Notes: generated by a model not told the origin, from the sequence alone. 64,000 bases of DNA from Oscillospiraceae bacterium (GCA_015066175.1 SVOW01000010.1:1-64000), one strand, 5' to 3'; positions 33,372-43,273 are shown, counted from the first letter of the stretch. Program-made: numbers and translations.

Positions 33372-35921
33372 ATGGACGCTATAATAAAAGTCCTTTCGAC
33401 TTTTCTCGCTTTTCTTCAGTTTATTTTCTGCGGAATAAGCTACGGCGACTTCGGAGAAATTGTTAAGACAGAAAAAGATGAAACAGAAATTATCAACAAC
33501 ATTGATTCACACACAAATATGGCTGACACAATAAAATTCGCACATGAAATTAAAAATCAGGCTCAGGCAAGATATACAACCCCCGAGAGAACTGCTTATG
33601 AATTTAAAAACAGCAACATGATTCTGACTCATTCTCTCACAAAGAACAATTCTGCAACGCTCACAGACCTTGAGGGCAACGTTTATATTGCAGATTCTTT
33701 CGATACATATTTTACCACAAATAACGGTAAAACTTATTATTCCTCCTCTTCATCAGAAATGGGTAGAGTGAATATAATAAGACTTGGTGTTTATTATTAT
33801 GATTGCCATGTCAGAGATTTTGATGGAAAATCAAAAGATTTCAAAGTTGACAAAACTTACCATCTTTATGGTGACAGGCTCTATAATCAGTCAACACTTT
33901 TTGCTTGCGAAGAAACAACTGACCTTAAAGAATTCGGCAGTATTATAAAAATTCCTGCAGATTCAGTTGCATCTTTCCAGGCTAAAGATGCAAACGGCAC
34001 TTATCCCGACACAACAGGCGAAACACCCACTTTGGAATATGTTGCTTTTGACATTAAAAATGTTGGTGTTGTAGGCTTTATTGCACCTTGTGACGGCTCT
34101 GTAAAATCAACTTCACTTACTCTTGAAGATGGTTACTACGTGCTTAAATTTGTTGCAAACTACACTGCAGGCACAGGCATTAACAAGCACGACGAAACAG
34201 GCTCTTACTCTCTCAACAATGTTACTTTCGGCACAAGAATTTACACAGACAAAACTCATTCATTTGACGGCATTGAGAAAGAAGCTTATCTTGAAAGAAA
34301 TCCCCTTGCAGGAATTACTGTTGACGCTTCCGATGCAGGCGCACGTTTCATCGGCTACGATTCATTGAGAGGTGCTTACACTTTTACAATGAATGGTACA
34401 GATTTCACAACTGCTTACAATAATCCTGAAAGACAATATAAAGCACCTATCACAATCACTTCTGACGAAAAAGACAGAACTTTCTATATCAGAATGTTCG
34501 GCACAAACGGTTGCCTTGAAGCAGGAGCAATTCTTGACGACGCCAATACACTTGTTCCTATTGATGTTGAAGTATGCAAAAACTTCCAGGGAGATGGCGG
34601 CGAACCTTTCTACAGTGTAAAAGACTATCAGTACGGTGACAGCTTCTTCCCTGTTTCAATCAAAGCAGATGAAACTCTTTCATTTACACTTGTAAACATT
34701 TTCCAGAACTGGGGTAACTTCCCTCTCAAGCAGTTATCATCAATTGAGTTTCACGTTTCATATTATCACCTTTCAACAGGCGCAACTGAAACAAACTGCA
34801 TCGCACCTTACTTTGTAGGCAATAAAGATGGCTGGCTTCTCCCTGACTTCAGAACAAGAAGCGGTATTATCTGGCCTGAACAACCGCAATTCAACTCTGT
34901 AGGTGTTCTCAATTTTGTAAACTATACTCCTAAAGCTCTCGGAATTATCAACAAGGAAACTGTTCTGAGTGAATATGTTGATGCAGACATAAAATCTGTA
35001 GGACAGACTTATTCTGATATTTATAGTAACTACATTTCGGATTGCGGTTCTTACGAATACACACTTCGTCACGTAGAATTCCCACAGACTGACGAAAACA
35101 GAACATATTATGAAGTTGAAATCAACTTCCTGCGCGGTGTGAATTTTGCAGATTTCAGAAGAGATTTCGATTTATTCTACTTTGACGGAAGATCTGTAAA
35201 ATACGATAAAACAGGATACCTTGATGCAAACAACACCCCTGTAATAACTGATGTTGATACTTCACTTTTAACAAAATATTACACACTTGGCAGCGAATCC
35301 CCTTATTTCAGTTTCTTCGATGTAACAGATGATACTCTTGATGAGGTTGAAAACCGTTTCGGTTGCAGTTTTGCTTTGATTGTACGTGATAGCGAGATAA
35401 TCGTCGGTGGTGAAAAAACTGATATTCCCCTTGCTTACAGAGAACAATCAACAAGCAATGCTTCATCAGGTGTGCTTACACTTGATGCACAGAATGTTTC
35501 TTTCAAAGCAGGCGACTCAATCAAATTGACACTCGTTCTTCTTCCCTGGGGTCAGGGCACGGAGCAGACAGATGCTCAGGTGCTTGCAGTACGCGAAGAC
35601 AGTGCTCTGAAACCTGCAACAGTTACAGCTTCAAAAGGCACTGTAAAAGAAGATAAATTTATTCCTATTGTTGTTGCTGAAAACAATGAAGCTGAATTCA
35701 CAATCAAAGGTGGCAGAAACAATATTGCAGTAAGAGTTGACGGTTTCACAAACATTGAATGTCCTGAAATTTATATGAACGGCGAAAAAATCGATCTTGC
35801 TTCTTCAAACGGATATGACGGATATTCCGTTTATTACAATGATGACGGAACATACGGTTTCAGTTTTGTATATGAAGCAAAAGACCCCGACACTGAATAT
35901 TCATTCACAGTAAAACAGTAA
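33372..35921 (+). CDS. Large beta-rich protein of unknown function, probably exported
   Basis: 849 residues; ATG at 33372 after GAGGTG. I do not recognise it. The first 25 residues (AIIKVLSTFLAFLQFIFCGIS) are hydrophobic but lack a clean cleavage site or lipobox, so it may be membrane-tethered or exported with a poor signal. The rest is beta-strand-rich, Tyr/Asp/Thr/Asn-rich, with few Cys, like large carbohydrate-active or surface proteins. Stretches such as TGTGINKHDETGSYSLNN, GDGGEPFYSVKDYQYGD and an Ig-like C-terminal end with INFLRGVNFADFRRDFD are visible, but no catalytic signature I can name. It has its own promoter and is followed after one base by the DUF1294 gene. It has no dockerin. 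It could be an unassigned polysaccharide enzyme; this is only a guess from composition. Confidence 0.75.
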   Translation: MDAIIKVLSTFLAFLQFIFCGISYGDFGEIVKTEKDETEIINNIDSHTNMADTIKFAHEIKNQAQARYTTPERTAYEFKNSNMILTHSLTKNNSATLTDLEGNVYIADSFDTYFTTNNGKTYYSSSSSEMGRVNIIRLGVYYYDCHVRDFDGKSKDFKVDKTYHLYGDRLYNQSTLFACEETTDLKEFGSIIKIPADSVASFQAKDANGTYPDTTGETPTLEYVAFDIKNVGVVGFIAPCDGSVKSTSLTLEDGYYVLKFVANYTAGTGINKHDETGSYSLNNVTFGTRIYTDKTHSFDGIEKEAYLERNPLAGITVDASDAGARFIGYDSLRGAYTFTMNGTDFTTAYNNPERQYKAPITITSDEKDRTFYIRMFGTNGCLEAGAILDDANTLVPIDVEVCKNFQGDGGEPFYSVKDYQYGDSFFPVSIKADETLSFTLVNIFQNWGNFPLKQLSSIEFHVSYYHLSTGATETNCIAPYFVGNKDGWLLPDFRTRSGIIWPEQPQFNSVGVLNFVNYTPKALGIINKETVLSEYVDADIKSVGQTYSDIYSNYISDCGSYEYTLRHVEFPQTDENRTYYEVEINFLRGVNFADFRRDFDLFYFDGRSVKYDKTGYLDANNTPVITDVDTSLLTKYYTLGSESPYFSFFDVTDDTLDEVENRFGCSFALIVRDSEIIVGGEKTDIPLAYREQSTSNASSGVLTLDAQNVSFKAGDSIKLTLVLLPWGQGTEQTDAQVLAVREDSALKPATVTASKGTVKEDKFIPIVVAENNEAEFTIKGGRNNIAVRVDGFTNIECPEIYMNGEKIDLASSNGYDGYSVYYNDDGTYGFSFVYEAKDPDTEYSFTVKQ

Positions 35922-35922
35922 A

Positions 35923-36183
35923 ATGAAATTTCTCATAATTTATCTGATTCTTATCAACATTATCACCTTTATCGTTTTCGGTGCAGATAAACTAAAAGCT
36001 GTAAAAAACAAATGGCGTGTTCCTGAAAGCGTTTTATTAGGTCTGTCATTAGCAGGCGGTTCTGTTGGCGGAATTTTCGGAATGTATATATTCCGCCACA
36101 AAACAAGAAAAATCGCTTTTAAACTTTTAATTCCCCTTTTTTGTATCGTTCATATTATATTGGTTTATCTCCTTATCAGATAA
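35923..36183 (+). CDS. DUF1294 small membrane protein
   Basis: 86 residues with three membrane helices (about 2-20, 37-55 and 65-84). The ADKLKAVKNKWRVPESVLLGLSLAGGSVGGIFGM stretch, with R-x-PE and GG-x-x-G, followed by FRHKTRK, is the signature of the DUF1294 family. Function is unknown. It starts one base after the previous stop, so it is in the same transcript, and a strong terminator follows. Confidence 0.9.
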   Translation: MKFLIIYLILINIITFIVFGADKLKAVKNKWRVPESVLLGLSLAGGSVGGIFGMYIFRHKTRKIAFKLLIPLFCIVHIILVYLLIR

Positions 36184-36186
36184 TTA

Positions 36187-36225
36187 AAGCCTCGCAAGAA
36201 ATTAAATCTTGCGAGGCTTGATTTT
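36187..36225. terminator. Bidirectional terminator between convergent operons
   Basis: A 12-base perfect stem (AAGCCTCGCAAG with CTTGCGAGGCTT) and 9-base loop, then a T run on the plus side; it also terminates the minus-strand operon ending at 36251. Confidence 0.9.
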
Positions 36226-36250
36226 TTATAAAATATTCAGTTTACGTCAA

Positions 36251-37258
36251 TTAAACGTACCAGATCCATCCGAAAAGAACGATAATAATTATCCACTGAA
36301 TAATTGAATAACTTACCTTAACGTCAAAAGTTTTTGTAAACTTGCCGTCTGTAGATTTAACTGTAACTGTTGTTTCACCGGGTGCTACGCCATAGATATT
36401 ACCATCTTCATCAACTGTTACAATTGATTCATCTTCTGAAGTCCATTTAAGATTATAGTCTTTGAGAATTGTTTCATTAAGTTCATCTTCAAGGCATTTT
36501 GTTGCTTTGAAATTGATTGCGATTACGCCGTCTTCAACTTTACCGTCATCAGTATTGTTGTTTCCGTCCATATTAGGAACTTTTCCTGTAAAAGTTATAG
36601 TCTGACCTACTGCAACAATATTTTTAGCATCAAATTTTTCAGTCTTACTTCTTCCGCAAGACCATCTGCCGCCTGCAAAAGATTCTGTTTTAAGGAAATC
36701 TTTATGAATAAAAATAAGACCGGCAATGTTGCTGATATCTTTCTGTGCCTTAAGAGTAAAAGAAATTATTGTTTCTTCATTTGAAAGTTTTACCAATTTG
36801 CCACCATTAAGTGTTGAATCTGAAGACCACGATGCAAAGGCAATTTTATACCTATCCATTATAGCTTTCTGTGACCAGAATTCTGTATTTGAGTTACGGG
36901 TTGTATAGAATTCTGCGGGTGACTTCCAGTTGCCGTTTGTTCTGTAAGCAGATGCCATTCTACCTTCAAAGGTAAGGAAAGATTTAAGGCTTGTGGGGCT
37001 TGTGTTCTGAACTTTGAAAGCGTCACCGTCATAGATTACAGGAAGCTCCATTGCACAAATATAATAGTTTGTTTTAAGCTTTACGCTTACTTTGACTTCT
37101 TCTCCTGCTTTAACAGAAGTTTTATCTGTTACAATGCTGAATGTTGCTTTGTAATCAGCTTCTGAAGAAGCTGAAGATACAATAGAAACAATGCCTGTTG
37201 AGAGAAGCATCGTTATCAGCATAAGAACTGATATCATTTTAGTGAAGGTTTTCTTCAT
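36251..37258 (-). CDS. Membrane-anchored cohesin-like protein with Ig-like (BIG2) domain
   Basis: 335 residues; ATG at 37258 with AAAGGAG. A signal peptide (1-30) is followed by a cohesin-like domain (34-226), a bacterial Ig-like BIG2 domain (about 242-315, IYGVAPGETTVTVKS) and a C-terminal hydrophobic helix (317-334, IIQWIIIIVLFGWIW) that ends the protein, so the chain is held in the membrane by its last residues with the cohesin outside. The cohesin closely matches that of the 37273-38991 gene: both have TNYYI, SFLTFEG, RNSN-x-EFWS and ASW-x-x-DS. It would fit an anchoring scaffoldin, but dockerin partners are not proven. It is the last gene of the operon from 41027. Confidence 0.82.
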   Translation of the reverse strand: MKKTFTKMISVLMLITMLLSTGIVSIVSSASSEADYKATFSIVTDKTSVKAGEEVKVSVKLKTNYYICAMELPVIYDGDAFKVQNTSPTSLKSFLTFEGRMASAYRTNGNWKSPAEFYTTRNSNTEFWSQKAIMDRYKIAFASWSSDSTLNGGKLVKLSNEETIISFTLKAQKDISNIAGLIFIHKDFLKTESFAGGRWSCGRSKTEKFDAKNIVAVGQTITFTGKVPNMDGNNNTDDGKVEDGVIAINFKATKCLEDELNETILKDYNLKWTSEDESIVTVDEDGNIYGVAPGETTVTVKSTDGKFTKTFDVKVSYSIIQWIIIIVLFGWIWYV

Positions 37259-37272
37259 TAAAAATCACTCCT

Positions 37273-38991
37273 TTAATTTTTTGTTTGTGAAATTTCAGTT
37301 TCACCATTTACAACAGAGTTTATAATTGCAAGGTCATAAACATCGATTGCTGTGTCGCCATTTAAATCTGCAGCAAAGGCAATTGGTGAATCTTCTTGGG
37401 CTTCCATATCGCCGTTTACAATTGCTGCAAGAATTGATGCATCGTAAATGTCAATAACACCGTCGCAGTTAAGGTCACCGAAAATTACAATTGTGTATGT
37501 TTTCCATACTTCTCCGCCACGGTATACAATCAGAACTGAACCTGTGCCGATTGAATCAGAAGTTACATATGATACGCCTGATGAATATTCTACATAACCT
37601 TCAAGGTCTTCGAGGCCGATATCAAGACCGTAAATGTAACCGGATTCTTCGTCAATAACTGTAGTTGAGCCTTCTGCTGTTCTGAAATATCCTTCAAGCT
37701 GCGGAATTTCAACTGTATTTCGGGAAAGTTCTTCGCCACATACTGTACAGTAAACTACCAAATCGTATGAACCTGCTGCTTCGTATGTTGCTTCAACTCT
37801 GTTTTCTTCCACTGCATCTGCATGGATGTGCCCTGTTGCCTCGATTACTTCAGTTGAAAGAATCTCGTCGCAGACTGCACATATAACAGTAAGAGAACCA
37901 TTTTCCGTGCAGGTTGCAGAAACAGTTTCTGTTTCTTCTGTATGGCCGAGAGCATCAATAATTTCCTGTGCAACAAAAACTTCACCGCAGACTCCGCAAT
38001 GTTTGCCTTCTGTCAGACCGGTGTTTGTGCAATCAGGAGCTATATATGCGTCAACTATTTCTGTATGACCAAGAGCAGCTATATAATCTGCAACAAAAGA
38101 ATCGTTACAATTTGAGCAGGTATATGTTGTATAGCCCTGCTCTGTACAGGTAGGTACAGTTTCTTCTGCTACATACTTATGACCTGTTCTATAGAGCACT
38201 TCTTCGGCAAGCTTATTGCCGCACACAGTACATTTTTTGACTCTCAGACCATTTGTCAGACAAGTCGCAGGCGTTATTACTTCCCATTCACCTGAAACAT
38301 GTTCGTGTGATGTAGGGTCAACACCATTATAAATTATTGTCTGCCCATACTGAGTTACTTTGCTTATATCAACGCCGCTTGTTTCTGAACGTCCAACAAA
38401 CAGATAACCCTGCGGAGATGTTGAAGTTTTAAGGAAATCTTTACTTATAAAAATAAGTTCAGAAAAATCATCAATGTCTTCATTTGCTTTAACTGTAAAA
38501 CTGAGAATTTTTTCTTCCGTTTCAAGCATCAGAAGTTCAGAGATAGATGAATCCCCTGCCCATGAAGCACATACTGCTTTGTACTTACTCATTGTTTCTT
38601 CATTTGACCAGAATTCTTTATTTGAGTTTCTGTTTGTGAAAACCTGATTTGTAGCTTGCCAGTTACCGTTTGTATTGTACGCCTCTGCCATAGAACCTTC
38701 AAACGTAAGGAATGAAGAATTGCTGCTTTCACTTGTATTCTGCAAAGTAAGTTTCTGACAATCATAAATAACAACGAGTGACGCCGCAAAGATATAGTAG
38801 TTTGTTTTTAAATAAACACTCACTTTAATATCTTCGTCTGCCTGGGCTGAAGTTTTGTCAGTTTCTATTCTGAATTCGGCTATATAGTCCGATTCGTCTG
38901 CCGCATAGACAGACGAACCGAAGACACCGAAGATCAGAACGATAGTCATTGTCAGGCTTAAGAGCCTGAAAGCAATTTTGCTTTTTTTCAT
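37273..38991 (-). CDS. Secreted cohesin-like protein with five CxxC repeats and a dockerin
   Basis: 572 residues from the ATG at 38991; an earlier in-frame ATG exists at 39000 and the ribosome site is weak for both. Signal peptide 1-31; cohesin-like domain 34-222; five C-x2-C repeats 229-434, the last ([13 protein letters not shown]) nearly the same as those of the 285-3332 protein; a linker module about 438-503 with GTGSVLIVY; dockerin 504-566 with [10 protein letters not shown] and [10 protein letters not shown] loops. The same linker-plus-dockerin end is in the 3417-4475 protein. It lies 14 bases upstream of the membrane-anchored cohesin protein and 26 bases after the ceramidase-like gene, so all three are one operon. 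A multi-part surface adaptor is a plausible role (inference). Confidence 0.83.
   Translation of the reverse strand: MKKSKIAFRLLSLTMTIVLIFGVFGSSVYAADESDYIAEFRIETDKTSAQADEDIKVSVYLKTNYYIFAASLVVIYDCQKLTLQNTSESSNSSFLTFEGSMAEAYNTNGNWQATNQVFTNRNSNKEFWSNEETMSKYKAVCASWAGDSSISELLMLETEEKILSFTVKANEDIDDFSELIFISKDFLKTSTSPQGYLFVGRSETSGVDISKVTQYGQTIIYNGVDPTSHEHVSGEWEVITPATCLTNGLRVKKCTVCGNKLAEEVLYRTGHKYVAEETVPTCTEQGYTTYTCSNCNDSFVADYIAALGHTEIVDAYIAPDCTNTGLTEGKHCGVCGEVFVAQEIIDALGHTEETETVSATCTENGSLTVICAVCDEILSTEVIEATGHIHADAVEENRVEATYEAAGSYDLVVYCTVCGEELSRNTVEIPQLEGYFRTAEGSTTVIDEESGYIYGLDIGLEDLEGYVEYSSGVSYVTSDSIGTGSVLIVYRGGEVWKTYTIVIFGDLNCDGVIDIYDASILAAIVNGDMEAQEDSPIAFAADLNGDTAIDVYDLAIINSVVNGETEISQTKN
37690..38307 (-). 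repeat. Five tandem CxxC protein repeats in the 37273-38991 gene
   Basis: Five units of roughly 36-46 codons, each with a C-x2-C core (CTVCG, CSNCN, CGVCG, CAVCD, CTVCG) and a preceding single Cys in most. The last unit is of the same type as the array at 1536-2639 and shares near-identical DNA with it. Confidence 0.85.
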
Positions 38992-39017
38992 AATAACCAC
39001 GTCTTAATTATAAATTT

Positions 39018-41027
39018 TTATGCAGCCGCTTTTATTTCTGCTGCGATTTCACTGAGAGCACCAACAACTGAAGATGCTGTTTTGTTGCCGAGAGAAATAA
39101 GTTCATGGTAGCTGATAAGTGAGTAATCGTTATCGGGAACAATATAACCGAGAGCATCGTTGCAAAGGCCGAAAGCTGTGAGCTGATTGTCGCCGAAGAT
39201 TTCCTGTATTGATTTATACTGGAAGTCCTGACAAGTGAATGAGCCTTCTGCTGTGATTGAACCGCCACCGTAAACGATATCTGTTACCATTTCGCCGGGA
39301 ACCATAACTGCTTTCATTTTCTGACCGATTTCTACATAACCTGTTTCTGTTACAACTTCGTAGCTACCGTCAGCTTTTCTGAGAATGTTGTAGTTAACAA
39401 GGTTAAGTCTGCCTGCAAGCTTGATGAAGTTATTAGTTACAGGAACTCTGATTTCCTTGATAATTACGTTAAGGAGAGGTTCGAGTTCAACTTCTTCAAC
39501 AGGAGTCCAACCTTCATACCAGATTGTGTAGCTGTCCTGAAGACCGTGCTTTTCGATTTCCTCTTTGATGATTGACTCACCTGAAATCTTATCGTTTGCA
39601 AGAATTTCTTCTTCAGTCATATTGAGAGCAAGAAGAATTCTGCCGATTTCTGTGCCGTAACGGATTGATTCTTCGTAACGATGCACTGTGGGAACACTGT
39701 CACCTGTAAGACCTCTTGCCATATAGATGCCTGCGATAGCACCGTTGATGAAGTAGAAGTTATAGCCCTCGCCGCCTTCGTTGATTGCAAGAGTTTCGTC
39801 TTTAAATTCGTTGAGGTATTTTTCAATATAGTAAATGTATTCACCGCAGAGTTCACGGCCTGTTCCCTTACCGTCATCTGTAGGAAGACCTGCAACTTCG
39901 GGATGACCTGCCATATTTGCGATAATTGTGGGGGTTGCTGTAACATCGTCAGGAGTAAATACAAGACGTGTTACTGTGTTATCTTTTGATGTAGCTGAAG
40001 GACGATTCTTGTTGTTGAAGTAACCGTCACCGATATCTTTCTTTGAGTATGTAAGAGTACCTGTTTTCATATCATCGATAGCTCTACCCATTGCTTCAGA
40101 TGATTTTGCAACAACAAAAGCCATGTAATCTTCGTCTACGCCTTTTTCAAGTTCACCTAAACCGATCCAACCTTTAGCAAGGTTTCCGAAAAGTTTCGGG
40201 AAAAGATTTGTCCAGAGACCCTGTGTATCAATACCGCTGTGTGAGTGAGTTGCAGCAACGTTTATGCTTGCAATTTTAACGCCTTTTTCTGCTGCAATCT
40301 GAGCTGCCTGTGCACGGATTTCTCTGATATGTTTATTTGAAACACCGATTGAGTCGATTGTTGCGAAGATTGAAATGCCTCTGCCTGAACCGTCATCAAG
40401 AGCAACAATTCTGATTTTCATATCGTCAACGATTGATTCAACATTGTTTGAGAAGCCATTGTTGATATCGATGAAACCGCCGAGATAATAATCTTTTGTT
40501 TCCCAGTCTTCAGGAACAAGGCTTGCATTTGCATACCCGAGAGACCATTTTGCATTAGCTGAAGGTGCTTTCTGATAGCCCGTGCCTGCATAGAAGTTTT
40601 CGCTCTTATATTCAGCTTCCGGCTTGAAAGATGCGGGATCAGGAATAGTATTTGCAAGAGCATTGAGAATGCCTGAAGCGAGAACTTCAAGATACTGCAT
40701 AAAAACATATTTAAGTTCATTTACATCACCGATATTAAGAATTGCTTCTTTTGCACCGGGAAGTGAAAGAATATCAATCTGTTTTCCGTTGAGTGTGATT
40801 AACCACTGATTTTCAGGCTGTGCATGACGTTCATTATATCCTTTTACATAGTCAGCAATCAGCTTTTCAATGCTTGAAAGAGTTGCTTCATCTGTGTTAA
40901 TAATGTCTGAAACTGCTTTGCCTGCGTTTGTTTCTGTTGCATCTGCTGCGTATGCAAAAGTGAATGTTGAAATGAGCATCATCAATGCAACTACCACAGA
41001 AACGACTTTTAAAAATTTCTTGTTCAT
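39018..41027 (-). CDS. Secreted neutral ceramidase-like hydrolase
   Basis: 669 residues from the ATG at 41027, which has AGGAG 8 bases upstream; a TTG two codons earlier is also possible. A signal peptide (1-28, ending FAYAADA) precedes a helical stretch (about 30-130) and then a domain of the neutral/alkaline non-lysosomal ceramidase type: SIFATIDSIGVSNK, NVAATHSHSGIDTQG with the zinc-binding H261/H263 pair, NMAGHPE with H375, and YFINGAIAG. Ceramidases of this family cut the amide bond of ceramide using zinc. Bacteria with this signature have also been labelled as general amide or lipid hydrolases, so the substrate is uncertain. It is the first gene of an operon with two cohesin-type proteins, but has no dockerin itself. 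Confidence 0.75.
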   Translation of the reverse strand: MNKKFLKVVSVVVALMMLISTFTFAYAADATETNAGKAVSDIINTDEATLSSIEKLIADYVKGYNERHAQPENQWLITLNGKQIDILSLPGAKEAILNIGDVNELKYVFMQYLEVLASGILNALANTIPDPASFKPEAEYKSENFYAGTGYQKAPSANAKWSLGYANASLVPEDWETKDYYLGGFIDINNGFSNNVESIVDDMKIRIVALDDGSGRGISIFATIDSIGVSNKHIREIRAQAAQIAAEKGVKIASINVAATHSHSGIDTQGLWTNLFPKLFGNLAKGWIGLGELEKGVDEDYMAFVVAKSSEAMGRAIDDMKTGTLTYSKKDIGDGYFNNKNRPSATSKDNTVTRLVFTPDDVTATPTIIANMAGHPEVAGLPTDDGKGTGRELCGEYIYYIEKYLNEFKDETLAINEGGEGYNFYFINGAIAGIYMARGLTGDSVPTVHRYEESIRYGTEIGRILLALNMTEEEILANDKISGESIIKEEIEKHGLQDSYTIWYEGWTPVEEVELEPLLNVIIKEIRVPVTNNFIKLAGRLNLVNYNILRKADGSYEVVTETGYVEIGQKMKAVMVPGEMVTDIVYGGGSITAEGSFTCQDFQYKSIQEIFGDNQLTAFGLCNDALGYIVPDNDYSLISYHELISLGNKTASSVVGALSEIAAEIKAAA

Positions 41028-41071
41028 AGCCAAATCTCCTTTATATTTTTTAGGTCATACGCTATATTGGA

Positions 41072-41100
41072 ATGATATCACAAAAATATATTTTTTTCAA
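41072..41100 (-). promoter_or_regulatory. Promoter of the ceramidase-like/cohesin operon
   Basis: TTGAAA (41100-41095), 17-base spacer and TATCAT (41077-41072) on the minus strand, 45 bases before the ATG. Confidence 0.7.
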
Positions 41101-41127
41101 TAGATTAATTGTGAAAAATTATGAAAT

Positions 41128-42444
41128 TCAACATCTTTTACGTCTGCCTTTTTTCTTCCTGATATAAATTGACAATGCCACATATCCTGCCACGAAAACA
41201 AAGATTGTTATAAACACAATTTTACCTATGGTATTTTCCCATGCAGCAGCAAGAAGACCTCCGGCTGCAAGGATAATGCTTCTGTTTACATTCTTTGATG
41301 CAACAAGGTCAACTGTAGCAATTTCTTTGCCTGCATAGTAAACCGTTGCCGTACCTATTTTATCACCTTGTTTTATCGGTGCTTTGACGGATTCGGGTGT
41401 ATCTGTATTCGGTTTGATGTAGACACTTGATGAATCAAGGTTTGCAGGAACGAGAGCTGAAACATCTGCTGAAGGCACAAGTTCAAGAGTATCCGTTGCC
41501 CATGAATATTCCACATCCACCACTGTTATTATATCTTTTTCATGTGCTACAACTTTGTATTTTATGTTAGAAAAAGTCCACTCCACCATATTTTTACATT
41601 CAATAAAAGCTATGTTCTCCGCGATTTCTCCCGGCTTTGCATCTTTCGGGTCTGCACCCATAACAATTGCGATATAATTATATCCATTCTTGCTTGCTTT
41701 TGTTATAATACAGCGTCCTGCATCATCAGTTGTACCTGTTTTGATACCGGTTACATATGACAGGTAGCAATCCCTGTAGTTTGAATTTATCATAAGATTT
41801 GTTGCCGGAAGAATTCTTTCTTCATTTTTATTTGTTTTCGGCATTGTATAGCTTGTCTGCCCTACAATTTTTTCAAAAACAGGGTTTTTCATTGCCTCTT
41901 TACATATTAGATAAAGGTCGTGTGCTGTTGTGTAATGACCTTCCTCATCAAGACCATGGACATTTACGTAATGTGTGTCTGCACAACCTAATTCTTTTGC
42001 CTTTGTGTTCATCATTTTAACAAAGTTTTCAACGGTGCCGCCAACATATTCAGCAATAACAATGGCAGCTTCGTTGGCACTTTTTACCATCAGACAGTTA
42101 AGCAGGTCATACATAGTTACTTCTTCCCCGGGAACAAGTCCTGCTGTGGAGGAATCTGTACCTGCAAGTGAATCAATTGCACTCTGGGATACAACAATTT
42201 TGACATTCAGGTCTTCACACTCTTCGAGAGCCACAAGAGCTGTCATAATTTTTGTAAGACTTGCAGGTGCTGTCCTTTTGTTATAGTTTTTGTTGAAAAC
42301 AGCCTCGTCATTGTCAAGACATATCATACACGCAATATCTGCGCGAAGCTCAATTGAGTCGTTATATTCCGCAAAACAGGTCGTCGGAGTTAATATAGAC
42401 AGAAAAATTATTGAAGTTAATAAAAAAATTACTACTTTTTTCAT
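41128..42444 (-). CDS. D-alanyl-D-alanine carboxypeptidase (peptidase S11, DacF/DacA type)
   Basis: 438 residues from the ATG at 42444, with GGGTGA at the right distance; in-frame ATG codons exist at 42459 and 42450. Signal peptide 1-26; peptidase S11 catalytic domain with SLTK (APASLTKIMTAL), SAN (VKSANEAAIV) and KTG (GIKTGTTDDAGR); then a PBP5-like C-terminal beta domain (about 265-385) and a C-terminal membrane helix (about 410-430) with basic end KKKGRRKRC. Trims the terminal D-Ala of the stem peptide, limiting cross-links. Unlike classical PBP5, it is held by a full membrane helix rather than an amphipathic one. Single gene with its own promoter. Confidence 0.93.
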   Translation of the reverse strand: MKKVVIFLLTSIIFLSILTPTTCFAEYNDSIELRADIACMICLDNDEAVFNKNYNKRTAPASLTKIMTALVALEECEDLNVKIVVSQSAIDSLAGTDSSTAGLVPGEEVTMYDLLNCLMVKSANEAAIVIAEYVGGTVENFVKMMNTKAKELGCADTHYVNVHGLDEEGHYTTAHDLYLICKEAMKNPVFEKIVGQTSYTMPKTNKNEERILPATNLMINSNYRDCYLSYVTGIKTGTTDDAGRCIITKASKNGYNYIAIVMGADPKDAKPGEIAENIAFIECKNMVEWTFSNIKYKVVAHEKDIITVVDVEYSWATDTLELVPSADVSALVPANLDSSSVYIKPNTDTPESVKAPIKQGDKIGTATVYYAGKEIATVDLVASKNVNRSIILAAGGLLAAAWENTIGKIVFITIFVFVAGYVALSIYIRKKKGRRKRC

Positions 42445-42488
42445 AGACATTTCACCCATATTGTTGTATAATACATTATTATGTGTTA

Positions 42489-42517
42489 ATTATATATCAA
42501 TTTTTTGCGTATATCAA
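42489..42517 (-). promoter_or_regulatory. Promoter of the carboxypeptidase gene
   Basis: TTGATA (42517-42512), 17-base spacer and TATAAT (42494-42489) on the minus strand. Confidence 0.75.
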
Positions 42518-42559
42518 GATGTTTTGAATTATTTTACATTTGTAAAGGAGGTTTAATGC

Positions 42560-43273
42560 TTGCTTTATGTAACAGGAGATACTCACGGTAACATCAACCG
42601 TTTTTCCGCAAAAGAATTAAGGAAGTTAAAAAAGGGAGACACCCTTTTTATCTGCGGTGATTTCGGATTTGTGTGGGATAACAGCCCTCAGGAAAAAAGA
42701 AATCTCAAAAAATTATCTTCAAAAAAATATAATATCTGCTTTATAGACGGCACTCACGAAAATTTCGATATGCTGAAAAATTATAAATTGGGCACCTACA
42801 AAGGCGGCCTTGCAAGAAAAATAAGCAAAAACATATATTACCTTCAGCGAGGTCAGATTTACGAATTTGAAGGCAAAAGCATTTTTGTTATGGGTGGCGG
42901 TGAAAGTCCTGATATTGATTTAAGATATGAAAAAGATACGTGGTCAAGCGAAGAAACACCCATAAGACAGGAACTTATTGATGGTGCAAAAAGGCTTCAG
43001 GAAAGAGATTTCTGCGTAGATTTCATTCTTTCACACGAGCCTCCCGCAAAAATCAAAGGCCTTCTTCTTCTTCAGGATACAGATTCTGCCCGCGTGACAG
43101 GTCTTAACACTTACCTTGAAGAATTAAGTCAGTCATGTGAATTCAGTTGCTGGTATTTCGGCAGTATGCACATTGACAAATATATTTCTTCCACCCACAT
43201 AGGCGTTTATCAGAAAATTTTAAATATGACAACAAAAGCGTCATTAACTAACGATATTATTCAATCAGTATAA
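42560..43273 (+). CDS. Metallophosphoesterase
   Basis: 237 residues starting with TTG at 42560: an AGGAGG site lies 8 bases upstream, and the nearby ATG at 42556 is out of frame. Calcineurin-like metallophosphoesterase motifs: VTGDTHGN (GDxHG), CGDFGFVWD (GDxx), [10 protein letters not shown] in place of GNHE, and ILSHEPP with a later FGSMHID (GHxH variant). It is a soluble enzyme for phosphomono- or diester bonds, with no identified substrate. It ends 13 bases before glyS, so the two share a transcript. Confidence 0.85.
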   Translation: MLYVTGDTHGNINRFSAKELRKLKKGDTLFICGDFGFVWDNSPQEKRNLKKLSSKKYNICFIDGTHENFDMLKNYKLGTYKGGLARKISKNIYYLQRGQIYEFEGKSIFVMGGGESPDIDLRYEKDTWSSEETPIRQELIDGAKRLQERDFCVDFILSHEPPAKIKGLLLLQDTDSARVTGLNTYLEELSQSCEFSCWYFGSMHIDKYISSTHIGVYQKILNMTTKASLTNDIIQSV

